A DNA stretch of 18,100 bases from Susulua sp964590995 (lineage in GTDB: Bacteria > Omnitrophota > Gorgyraeia > Duberdicusellales > 4484-171): the NCBI GenBank assembly GCA_964590995.1, contig CAZPYY010000017.1, positions 1 through 18,100 on the forward strand. Direction: 5' to 3'. Below are positions 1 to 6,897 of this stretch, piece after piece. How positions within the stretch are numbered: the first letter of the stretch is position 1; each line of letters begins with the position of its first letter. The position numbers and the translations under genes are program-made. The notes beneath the pieces are model-generated. The model saw nothing but the letters and a program-made list of their open reading frames with translations, searched no databases and was not told the DNA's origin.

Positions 1-99
1 AGTTTATATAGTTTATCTAGTTATTTAATTCAGAAAACAATAATTACAAAAACCAGATAAACGATATCAACTGAATAAACTAAATGAACCAAATAAACT
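1..99. repeat. A+T-rich leader with imperfect inverted repeat upstream of leuC
   Basis: Bases 1-22 and 78-99 are imperfect inverted complements: by eye 18 of 22 positions pair, beginning agtttat and ending ataaact. The right arm is itself made of short direct repeats (aataaact twice, with aaatgaacc between). The repeat ends six bases before the leuC start codon. The spacer is A+T-rich and holds no gene. It could be a dispersed intergenic repeat, a weak terminator for an upstream gene outside the window, or a leader hairpin. No convincing promoter hexamers were seen. The left arm begins at the window edge and may extend further. Confidence 0.45.
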
Positions 100-104
100 A
101 ACTT

Positions 105-1367
105 ATGGGTTTAACTTTAATTGAAAAAATTCTTCTTAAACACTCTTTATCCGGGAAGCTGGAAGACTTTATCTATGCTAAGGTAGATTTCTGCTTTGGC
201 AATGATATAACTGCACCCTTAGCAGTTAAAGAGTTTAGGCGCTCTGGCTTTAAAAAGGTATTTAATAAATCAAAGATTGGGCTTATTTGTGACCACTTTA
301 CCCCAGCCCGAGACTTAAAAGCTGCTAATAACGTAAAGATTTTAAGGGAATTTGCTAAAGATTTTAAGATAAAGCACTTCTATGATATTGATAAGTGCGG
401 AGTAGAGCATGCTTTTTTACCTGAAGCTGGTTTAGTTAAGCCAATGGATTTACTAATCGGAGCAGATTCTCATAGTTGCACCTATGGTGCCTTAGGAGCA
501 GCGAGTTTCGGTGTCGGTTCAACTGATTTAGCTGCAGCTATTGCTACTGGTAAGTGTTGGTTTAGGGTTCCTGAGACTATAAAGTTTATTTATAAGGGGA
601 AATTTCCAGCTTGGGTAGGAGGCAAGGACCTAATATTGCATACTATTGGCAAGATTGGGGTAGATGGGGCTTTGTATAAGATTATGGAGTTTTCCGGCCC
701 GGCAATTAGAAACTTAGAAATGGACGATAGGTTTGCAATGTGCAATATGGCTATTGAGGCCGGAGGCAAGGGAGGAGTTATTGAGCCGGATAAAAAGACC
801 ATTGATTACGCAAGGAAAGCTAATCCTAAGATAAAAAATATAAAGATAGAGAAAAGTGATCCTGATGCTAAATATAGCAAGGTTGTTAATATTGATGTTA
901 GTAAGCTAAAACCGCAAGTTGCTTGTCCGCACCTTCCGAGTAATGTAAAGAGTGTAGATGAGTGCAAGATGGTTAAAATAGATCAGGTTGTGATTGGTTC
1001 CTGTACCAATGGCCGGATAAGCGATTTAGAAGTTTCTGCTAAGATACTAAAGGGTAAAAAGATAAAGAAGGGCTTGCGGGCAATTGTTATCCCGGCAACT
1101 CCTAAGATTTATCAGGAGGCAGAGAGAAAGAAGTATTTAGAGATTTTCCATAAAGCTGGTTTTATAGTTTCACCGCCTACCTGCGGACCATGTCTGGGGG
1201 GACATACTGGAATTTTAGATAAAGGTGAAGTTGCTCTAGCTACTACTAATAGGAATTTTATTGGTAGAATGGGGCATCCTAAGAGTTTTGTTTATCTCTC
1301 ATCGCCAGCAGTAACAGCAGCAAGTTCGATTACCGGCAGGATTACTAATCCAGGTAGTATGAGATGA
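105..1367 (+). CDS. leuC: 3-isopropylmalate dehydratase, large subunit (LeuC)
   Basis: Large catalytic subunit of isopropylmalate isomerase, which converts 2- to 3-isopropylmalate in cytosolic leucine biosynthesis (or the citramalate branch of isoleucine synthesis). The 420-residue protein has the aconitase-superfamily layout. The N-terminal MGLTLIEKIL is typical, GADSHSCTYGALG lies near residue 120, and the three 4Fe-4S cysteine ligands are C300 (in SCTNGR), C360 and C363 (in CGPC). Length matches the short archaeal/bacterial LeuC type that pairs with a separate LeuD. The ATG at 105 fits the family N-terminus, but no Shine-Dalgarno is visible in the A+T-rich leader. It overlaps leuD by four bases, so the two subunits are probably translationally coupled. 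Homoaconitase and related dehydratases share this fold; the adjacent leuB-like gene favours LeuC. Confidence 0.93.
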   Translation: MGLTLIEKILLKHSLSGKLEDFIYAKVDFCFGNDITAPLAVKEFRRSGFKKVFNKSKIGLICDHFTPARDLKAANNVKILREFAKDFKIKHFYDIDKCGVEHAFLPEAGLVKPMDLLIGADSHSCTYGALGAASFGVGSTDLAAAIATGKCWFRVPETIKFIYKGKFPAWVGGKDLILHTIGKIGVDGALYKIMEFSGPAIRNLEMDDRFAMCNMAIEAGGKGGVIEPDKKTIDYARKANPKIKNIKIEKSDPDAKYSKVVNIDVSKLKPQVACPHLPSNVKSVDECKMVKIDQVVIGSCTNGRISDLEVSAKILKGKKIKKGLRAIVIPATPKIYQEAERKKYLEIFHKAGFIVSPPTCGPCLGGHTGILDKGEVALATTNRNFIGRMGHPKSFVYLSSPAVTAASSITGRITNPGSMR

Positions 1368-1855
1368 TTATTAAGGGTAGAGTGCACAGATTAGGGAATA
1401 ATATAAATACCGACGATATTATTGCCGCTAAGTATCTTGATTCTCAAGATGAAGTTTTCTTGGGCTCAAAATGTATGGAGAATATAGACCAAGGATTTTC
1501 ACAAAGAGTAAAAAAAGGTGATATAATAGTTGCCGGTAAAAATTTTGGTTGTGGCTCTAGCCGGGAGCATGCCCCTTGGGCTATTAAGGGATGTGGAATT
1601 TCTCTGGTAGTTGCCGAGAGCTTTGCCCGTATTTTTTACCGTAACGCTATAAATGTCGGTCTGCCGATTTTGATTTGCAAAGAAGCAAAGAAAATTAAAC
1701 CTGAAGGTAAATTAGAGGTTAATTTAGAGAAGGGCATAATAAAAGATATAAATCTAAACAAAGAGTTTACCTCTGAGGCTTTTCCTCTTTTTATGCAGGA
1801 AATTATTAAAGCCGGGGGGTTAATCAAGTGGTTGAAGAAAAAAGAGCGAAGATGA
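1364..1855 (+). CDS. leuD: 3-isopropylmalate dehydratase, small subunit (LeuD)
   Basis: Small swivel-domain subunit that completes the isopropylmalate isomerase active site with LeuC. The 163-residue length fits the stand-alone type. NINTDDII (residues 13-20) and GCGSSREHAP (62-71) are the family's conserved substrate-binding segments. The start ATG overlaps the leuC stop as ATGA, and the end overlaps the next gene in the same way, giving a tightly coupled leuC-leuD-leuB block. The loop after NTDDII reads KYLDSQD (23-29). In characterised relatives this loop helps separate isopropylmalate from homoaconitate enzymes, and the reading here matches neither textbook form, so substrate assignment rests mainly on gene context. 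Confidence 0.9.
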   Translation: MIIKGRVHRLGNNINTDDIIAAKYLDSQDEVFLGSKCMENIDQGFSQRVKKGDIIVAGKNFGCGSSREHAPWAIKGCGISLVVAESFARIFYRNAINVGLPILICKEAKKIKPEGKLEVNLEKGIIKDINLNKEFTSEAFPLFMQEIIKAGGLIKWLKKKERR

Positions 1856-2907
1856 ATAGTTATAAAATTGCAGTAATTCCCGGTGATGGTACAGGCCCAG
1901 AAGTAGTAAGAGAAGGGTTAAAGGTATTAGCGGCAGTAGCTTCTAAGTATAATTTTAAATATGAGAACACTAACTATGATTTTGGTGGTGACAGATATTT
2001 AAAGACTGGTGAAGTCTTACCATCTTCAGCTATAAAAGAGTTGGCTACTTTTGATAGTATTTACCTTGGAGCAATTGGCCACCCTGATGTTAAGCCCGGT
2101 ATTTTAGAAAAGGGAATATTGTTGACTCTCCGCTTTACCTTTGAGCAGTATATAAATTTAAGGCCGGTACAACTCTATGATAGCCGTTTCTGTCCCTTAA
2201 AAGATAAGGACTCTGAGGATGTGGATTTTGCAGTAGTTAGGGAAAACACCGAAGGCCTTTATAAGGGGCTGGGTGAGTTTAAAGATAAAGGGACTCCTAG
2301 TGAGGTAGCTATTCAGACCTCTTATAATACCCGCAAGGGAGTTGAGCGTTGCTTGCGTTATGCTTTTGAGTATACCCGCAAGAGAAATAAGAAAAAAACT
2401 CTTACTCTTTGTGGTAAGACCAATGTCTTAACCTATGCTTTTGATTTATGGGAGAGAACTTTTTATGAGGTAGCTAAAGACTACCCTAGCGTAAAGACTG
2501 ATTATGCCCATGTTGATGCAATCTGTATGTGGATGGTTAAAAATCCGGAGTGGTTTGATGTAATTGTTACTGACAATATGTTCGGTGATATTATTACTGA
2601 TTTAGGAGCAATGATCCAGGGGGGTATGGGTATTGCCGCCGGAGGTAATATCAATCCTCAAGGGGTCTCAATGTTTGAGCCTATTGGCGGAAGTGCGCCT
2701 AAATATACCGGTAAAAACGTAATAAACCCGTTAGCTGCAATTTGTGCTCTGGCTATGATGCTTGAGCAATTAGGTGAGAGTAAAGCTGCCAGGGCAGTAG
2801 AGAATTCAGTTATTAAGGTAGTTAGGGATAAGCTAAAGAGTCTTGGTGCTGGAAAGATGGGCTATTCCACCACTGAGGTCGGTGATTTGGTAGTTAAGAA
2901 CCTATAG
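1852..2907 (+). CDS. leuB: 3-isopropylmalate dehydrogenase-family enzyme (LeuB-like)
   Basis: NAD-dependent beta-decarboxylating dehydrogenase, expected to oxidise 3-isopropylmalate after LeuCD. Visible features are the N-terminal KIAVIPGDGTGPE, the substrate segment LLTLRFTFEQYINLRP, RENTEGLY, the catalytic-lysine region CGKTNVLTY, the metal-binding stretch VTDNMFGDIITDLGA and the nucleotide-binding EPIGGSAP. I chose the ATG at 1852 (351 residues) because it forms an ATGA overlap with the leuD stop and gives the normal short family N-terminus. A GTG at 1828 would add eight residues inside leuD. The EQYINLRPVQLY segment resembles the tartrate/D-malate and isocitrate branches as much as classical LeuB, so specificity is inferred from linkage to leuCD. 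Confidence 0.85.
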   Translation: MNSYKIAVIPGDGTGPEVVREGLKVLAAVASKYNFKYENTNYDFGGDRYLKTGEVLPSSAIKELATFDSIYLGAIGHPDVKPGILEKGILLTLRFTFEQYINLRPVQLYDSRFCPLKDKDSEDVDFAVVRENTEGLYKGLGEFKDKGTPSEVAIQTSYNTRKGVERCLRYAFEYTRKRNKKKTLTLCGKTNVLTYAFDLWERTFYEVAKDYPSVKTDYAHVDAICMWMVKNPEWFDVIVTDNMFGDIITDLGAMIQGGMGIAAGGNINPQGVSMFEPIGGSAPKYTGKNVINPLAAICALAMMLEQLGESKAARAVENSVIKVVRDKLKSLGAGKMGYSTTEVGDLVVKNL

Positions 2908-2923
2908 CGACAAACTAAAAAAG

Positions 2924-3955
2924 ATGAAAAAACAAAATGTAGCGGTAATCGGAGTCGGGGCAGTCGGAGCAGAAATCCTTAAGATTTTAAAGGAGAGAAA
3001 GTTTCCGGTTGATAGTTTAAGGGTGTTTGCCCGTTCGGCAAGAGAAATAGCGGTTGCCGGCCAAAAATATCAGGTTGAAGCAATAGAAGGGGCGGATTTC
3101 TCCGATATTGACCTTGCTTTATTCGCCGGCACTGAAGGTGAAAAAGGAGCCAGTGTTCTTTATGCTGATAAGTTCATTGAAAAAGGTGCGGTAGTAATTG
3201 ATAACGGAAATGATTTTCGTCTTAAAGAAAGTGTCCCTTTAGTTGTTCCCGAGGTAAATAAAGAGAAGATTCCTACCCATAAGGGATTAATTGCCAATCC
3301 TAATTGTACTACTATCCAGGCTGTTACTGCCTTAGGTGGTATTTTCAAGAACTTTGGCTTAAGTCAATTCATCCTTACTAGCTTTCAGGCAACTTCCGGA
3401 GCCGGCAAAGGTGCAGCTACTAGTCTCTGGAATGAAACTAAGAGTTTGGTTGAGGATAATAAGGATAAGAGTTTTGATAATCTCGGTAAGAAGATAAAGG
3501 GAAAACCAGAGAGCTTTAGTCATCAGATTGCTTTTAATGTTATCCCTCAGATCGGCGGTTTTGAGACGGGCGGTTATACCAGTGAAGAGATGAAGGTAGT
3601 CCATGAATCTCGTAAGATCTTCGGGGATGATTCAATAAAGATTTCAGCTACTTGCGTTAGGGTTCCTGTTTTTACCTCTCATGGTGAAGCGATTTACTTT
3701 ACTACCGGGAAGAAAGCTACTATTGCTGGGTTAGAAGAGGTCCTTAAGAATTCACCGGGCGTAGAGTATCAACCTAAAGATTTATGCTTGCCTGTTGATG
3801 CTGAAGGTAGAGACGGGGTTTTTGTAAGTCGCCTGCGTGCTGATGCAACTTGCGAGAACTCTTTCTGGCTATGGTGCGTTTCTGATAACTTGAGGAAGGG
3901 TGCAGCCTTAAACGCTGTCCAGATAGCTGAAGAGTTAATTTCATTAGCGGTTTAG
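2924..3955 (+). CDS. asd: Aspartate-semialdehyde dehydrogenase
   Basis: NADPH-dependent reduction of aspartyl-phosphate to aspartate semialdehyde, the branch point to DAP/lysine, threonine and methionine, and so also a supplier of DAP for peptidoglycan. The 343-residue protein begins with a Rossmann motif (VIGVGAVGAEIL). It carries the catalytic cysteine C128 in NPNCTT and the SGAGKG segment that follows, and has the family's usual length. It begins 16 bases after leuB with only a weak A-rich leader, suggesting one transcript with leuCDB. The last two sense codons and the stop lie inside the left arm of the perfect inverted repeat at 3948-4012, so the C-terminal residues are partly set by that element. 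Confidence 0.94.
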   Translation: MKKQNVAVIGVGAVGAEILKILKERKFPVDSLRVFARSAREIAVAGQKYQVEAIEGADFSDIDLALFAGTEGEKGASVLYADKFIEKGAVVIDNGNDFRLKESVPLVVPEVNKEKIPTHKGLIANPNCTTIQAVTALGGIFKNFGLSQFILTSFQATSGAGKGAATSLWNETKSLVEDNKDKSFDNLGKKIKGKPESFSHQIAFNVIPQIGGFETGGYTSEEMKVVHESRKIFGDDSIKISATCVRVPVFTSHGEAIYFTTGKKATIAGLEEVLKNSPGVEYQPKDLCLPVDAEGRDGVFVSRLRADATCENSFWLWCVSDNLRKGAALNAVQIAEELISLAV

Positions 3956-4012
3956 GATTCGCCTACACCGCACCTTTTTTTGTTTGCCTCGGTGTAGGCG
4001 AATCCTAAACCG
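3948..4012. repeat. Perfect 23-bp inverted repeat across the asd stop
   Basis: The left arm 3948-3970 and right arm 3990-4012 are exact reverse complements over 23 bases; the core of the left arm reads ggattcgcctacaccg. The 19-base loop holds a run of seven T. The element starts inside the penultimate asd codons. Its right edge overlaps the GGAGG (4012-4016) that probably serves truA. A stem this long must form strongly in RNA, but it is not followed by a U-tract, since the T-run is in the loop, so it is not a textbook intrinsic terminator. It could be a REP-like dispersed palindrome, a transcript-stabilising structure, or an attenuating hairpin over truA translation. Confidence 0.85.
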
Positions 4013-4028
4013 GAGGTAGAGCTGATTT

Positions 4029-4784
4029 GTGAGTGTGAGTGCCAAAAATATTCTCCTAGAGTTAGAGTACATTGGGAGTAATTATTTTGGTTTTCAGGTT
4101 CAGGAGAAGGGTAGAAAGAACCAGGCTACTATCCAGGGGGTGTTAGAGAAAGCTCTAGCTAAACTTTTTAGCGAAAAAATAAGAGTAGCAGCTTCTGGCA
4201 GAACCGATAGAGGAGTGCATGCCCGAGCCCAGACAGTAAATTTTAAAGTAAATACTAAAATTCCCTTATCAAATATAAAAACTGCCCTCAATACTTTCCT
4301 CCCCATTGATATAAGAGTTAAGAAGGTAAAAAAAGTTCCCGAGGGTTTTCATGCCCGTTTTTCTGTTAAATCAAAGATCTACCGCTATATAATTTTTCAA
4401 CATAGAGAAGACTCTGTGTTTTGGAGAAATTTTGCCTGGCATCTTTCTACCCCCCTTGATTTAGAAAGGATGAGGAAAGCAGCTAAAAGATTAGTTGGCA
4501 AGAGAGATTTTGCTCTTTTTGCTAAAGAAGCTAAGAAATATAAGGATTGTAAGCGTAAGGTAAAGGATATCTTAATAAGAAAGAGAGCAAACTTGATTTA
4601 CATTGATATCGAGGCCGACGGTTTCTTAAGAAGTATGGCCAGAAACATGGTCTCATTCTTAGTAAGGGTAGCCAGCGGAGGGGTGCTGCTTAAAGATTTG
4701 CCTCTTATCCTTAAGCAAAAAATTCCTTATATTAACAACCCGGCCCCGGCCCAGGGCTTATATCTTTACAAGGCAAAATATTAA
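4029..4784 (+). CDS. truA: tRNA pseudouridine(38-40) synthase TruA
   Basis: Converts uridines 38-40 in the anticodon stem of many tRNAs to pseudouridine. The 251-residue protein has the catalytic Asp60 in GRTDRGVHA, followed by AQTVNF. The downstream FHARFSVKSKIYRY and DGFLRSMARNMV are also typical TruA segments. The start is a GTG at 4029, twelve bases after GGAGG (4012-4016); a second GTG at 4035 would remove two residues and is further from the SD. The SD abuts the base of the 23-bp hairpin, so ribosome access could depend on its folding. Length is normal for the family. Confidence 0.93.
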   Translation: MSVSAKNILLELEYIGSNYFGFQVQEKGRKNQATIQGVLEKALAKLFSEKIRVAASGRTDRGVHARAQTVNFKVNTKIPLSNIKTALNTFLPIDIRVKKVKKVPEGFHARFSVKSKIYRYIIFQHREDSVFWRNFAWHLSTPLDLERMRKAAKRLVGKRDFALFAKEAKKYKDCKRKVKDILIRKRANLIYIDIEADGFLRSMARNMVSFLVRVASGGVLLKDLPLILKQKIPYINNPAPAQGLYLYKAKY

Positions 4785-4844
4785 CACATACTGTATTTTT
4801 AAGCTCTCAAAGACCGAAATTTTAGCCAAATTACCCGCTAAATA

Positions 4845-4853
4845 TGATATAAT
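4845..4853 (+). promoter_or_regulatory. Extended -10 promoter upstream of the lipoprotein gene
   Basis: The stretch tgatataat contains a perfect TATAAT (4848-4853) preceded by TG one base upstream, the extended -10 arrangement of the main sigma factor. No good -35 hexamer stands at 17 bases, which extended -10 promoters do not require. It lies in the 116-base gap after truA and would start transcription near 4860, about 40 bases before the next ATG. The rest of this gap shows nothing else I can name. Confidence 0.6.
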
Positions 4854-4900
4854 AATGGGTATTAATTTAATAGCGAGAGGCATTTAGTAATTTTATTTTT

Positions 4901-5383
4901 ATGAGAAAGGCATTAGTTTTTTTTCTTATTGTAATGTTTAGTGTAACCTCTGGTTGTCATAGCCTCCGCAAAAAGTTTACAAGGAAGAAGAAGTATAAGA
5001 AAGAAGCTCTGGTCTACGTAGATTTTAAAGATTATCCCACTAAGCCTTCACGAAAGGCCTACATTAATTATTATCTCTTTGTACGGGGCTGGCTTGATGA
5101 TTTAACCGAAGCTTTGAAGAAGGGAACTAGCTATAAAAGACAGCGAAGGGCAATCAATGAAGCAATAATGAACCTAGAACAGATAGTTGTTTTTTATAAT
5201 ACTGAAGGTAAAGATGCGGTCTATCCTATTTATGAAGAGCTACAAGGTTTTAGGGAAACAATGGCTAAGAGCCCTAACATGAGCGAGACTAAGAGAAACT
5301 CTCTTATTCGTAAGATTGAGCGGCTTAAGAGGAAATTCGAGAAAGACTTCAATTATACTGATGCCGAAAGATGGATGGGTTAA
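4901..5383 (+). CDS. Putative lipoprotein of unknown function
   Basis: A 160-residue protein I cannot assign to a named family. Residues 1-18 form a short basic-hydrophobic signal (MRKALVFFLIVMFSVTSG) followed by Cys19, a plausible though imperfect lipobox (T-S-G-C). The mature part begins strongly basic (SLRKKFTRKKK), then appears mostly alpha-helical, with charged stretches around residues 85-155 that could form coiled coils. It likely sits tethered to a membrane facing the periplasm. It follows its own extended -10 promoter. The only purine-rich SD-like stretch (GAGAGG, 4875-4880) is about 20 bases from the ATG, with an in-frame stop at 4886-4888 blocking an earlier start. The 3' end overlaps the next gene by 13 bases. 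Confidence 0.72.
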   Translation: MRKALVFFLIVMFSVTSGCHSLRKKFTRKKKYKKEALVYVDFKDYPTKPSRKAYINYYLFVRGWLDDLTEALKKGTSYKRQRRAINEAIMNLEQIVVFYNTEGKDAVYPIYEELQGFRETMAKSPNMSETKRNSLIRKIERLKRKFEKDFNYTDAERWMG

Positions 5384-5988
5384 GCATAAAGACCTTCTGT
5401 TTAGGAGATCTTTTTACTAATTGTTATCTTATTTTCGATAATAAATCAAAGGAGGCTTTTATAGTTGATAGCCCGGCGCCAACCGACGAAGTTATTAATT
5501 TTATCCAAAGCCAAAATTTAAATATCGAATTCATTGTCTTAACTCATGCTCATTTTGATCATATTGGAGGATTGGGTAGTTTCCCCTTCTCCTTCTATAT
5601 ACATCAGGATGATCTGCAGTTATTAAGAGATCCGCAAGTGAACGGTTCAGCACTCTTTGATTCTTCAATTGTAGTTGAAAAAAAACCAAGGCTATATAGG
5701 GAGAATAAGCCTTTATATTTTGATAATTACTCTATAGAGGTAATTCATACACCGGGGCATACGCCGGGGTCAGTATCTTTGAAGTTAAATAATTGGCTCT
5801 TTAGTGGAGATACTCTTTTTTTCGATTCAATAGGAAGGACTGATATTCCTTTGGCATCTCCAGAGCGAATAATTAAGTCAATAAAGGAAAAATTATTAGT
5901 CTTGCCTTCGAATACAATTGTCTATCCCGGGCATGGAGCCTCTACTACTATAGCTAGAGAGATTAAACTAAATCCTTTTCTAGGCTAA
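5371..5988 (+). CDS. Metallo-beta-lactamase-fold hydrolase (glyoxalase II-like)
   Basis: A 205-residue cytosolic zinc hydrolase. The metal-binding THAHFDHIGG is at residues 58-67 (H59, H61, D63, H64). Further ligands are seen in HTPGHTPGS, the SGDTLF segment and the C-terminal YPGHG, which is the complete ligand set of the hydroxyacylglutathione hydrolase-like branch. Length suits a compact single-domain MBL protein without the glutathione-binding C-terminal domain of true GloB, so the natural thioester or other substrate is unknown. The ATG at 5371 overlaps the lipoprotein gene by 13 bases in another frame, and no strong SD is visible. The position after DSPAP, where relatives often have DPG, is a small deviation outside the metal site. 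Confidence 0.85.
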   Translation: MDGLSIKTFCLGDLFTNCYLIFDNKSKEAFIVDSPAPTDEVINFIQSQNLNIEFIVLTHAHFDHIGGLGSFPFSFYIHQDDLQLLRDPQVNGSALFDSSIVVEKKPRLYRENKPLYFDNYSIEVIHTPGHTPGSVSLKLNNWLFSGDTLFFDSIGRTDIPLASPERIIKSIKEKLLVLPSNTIVYPGHGASTTIAREIKLNPFLG

Positions 5989-5992
5989 TAAA

Positions 5993-6880
5993 ATGGAAGT
6001 TTATTTAGAGGCGTTTATTGATTATCTTAAGGTTGAGAAGGGCTTAACTTCTAACTCTATTGCTGCCTATAGTAAGGATTTAAAGAAATATACGAAACAC
6101 TTAAAGAGAGAGGGCTTAAGTAACCCCAAAGATGTTACCCGTAAGAACATTACTGACTTTTTGTTTTTCTTGCGCAAGAAGATATCTCCGGTAAGTATTG
6201 CCCGGATTCTATCAGCGATTAAGAGTTTTCATAAGTTTTTATTAAGAGAGAAGATATCTGGGCAAGATCCTTCGGGCCTTATCGAGGCTCCGAAGTTAGA
6301 GAAGAAGATTCCGAATTTTTTGACTCTTGATGAGGTAACTGAGATTTTAAAAGCGCCGAATTTGAAAAAGACTCAAGGGATAAGGGAAAGAGCCATTCTA
6401 GAGTTGATGTATGCAACTGGTTTGCGGGTCTCAGAGCTGATTAAGCTCAAAGCCCCAGATGTAAACCTAGATGTAGGGTTTATTAAATGTAAGGGCAAGG
6501 GTTCCAAAGAGAGGATAGTTCCTTTAGGGCAAACTGCTAGTCGATTCCTGCAGAAGTATCTTCAGGAAGCGAGAGATAAGCTTTTAGGAAAGAAAATAAC
6601 TCCTTATATTTTTCTCGCTCAAGGCGGCCGGGCTATAAGCCGCCAAAGCGTATGGAAGGCGATAAAGAAGATGGTGAAAAAATGCCGAATTAAGAAGAAG
6701 GTTAGCCCTCATACTTTAAGGCATTCTTTTGCTACCCATCTTCTTGAACGCGGGGCTGATTTGAGGAGTGTCCAGGAGATGCTTGGCCATTCCAGTATAA
6801 CCACTACCCAGATTTATACTCATGTTAATCAGCGAAGGTTAAAGAAAATTCATAGTCAATTTCATCCTCGGGCTAAGTAA
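5993..6880 (+). CDS. xerD: Site-specific tyrosine recombinase (XerD-type)
   Basis: A Xer recombinase that would resolve chromosome dimers at dif. The N-terminal SAM-like DNA-binding domain starts with FIDYLKVEKGLTSNS and the C-terminal catalytic domain starts near residue 110. The catalytic set is present: R145 in TGLRVSE, a lysine in GKGSKER, H240 and R243 in HTLRH, H266 in LGHSS and the nucleophile Y275 in QIYTHV. The 295-residue length and setting among housekeeping genes argue for a chromosomal Xer protein rather than a phage or integron integrase. The N-terminus resembles XerD more than XerC, but the two cannot be separated firmly by eye. It starts four bases after the MBL gene. No dif-like site was recognised in the window. 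Confidence 0.88.
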   Translation: MEVYLEAFIDYLKVEKGLTSNSIAAYSKDLKKYTKHLKREGLSNPKDVTRKNITDFLFFLRKKISPVSIARILSAIKSFHKFLLREKISGQDPSGLIEAPKLEKKIPNFLTLDEVTEILKAPNLKKTQGIRERAILELMYATGLRVSELIKLKAPDVNLDVGFIKCKGKGSKERIVPLGQTASRFLQKYLQEARDKLLGKKITPYIFLAQGGRAISRQSVWKAIKKMVKKCRIKKKVSPHTLRHSFATHLLERGADLRSVQEMLGHSSITTTQIYTHVNQRRLKKIHSQFHPRAK

Positions 6881-6897
6881 AATATCTTAATTGTAGT

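Noticed and set aside
1828..1851. GTG start for leuB eight codons upstream
   Set aside because: It lies within leuD, gives a non-family N-terminal extension and lacks the ATGA overlap that the ATG at 1852 provides.
3948..4012. Rho-independent terminator after asd
   Set aside because: The stem is strong, but no T-run follows it; the T-run is in the loop. It is kept as an inverted repeat instead.
5993..6880. Phage or integron integrase marking a mobile element
   Set aside because: Size, N-terminal domain and surrounding housekeeping genes fit a chromosomal Xer recombinase; no attachment repeats or phage genes are nearby.
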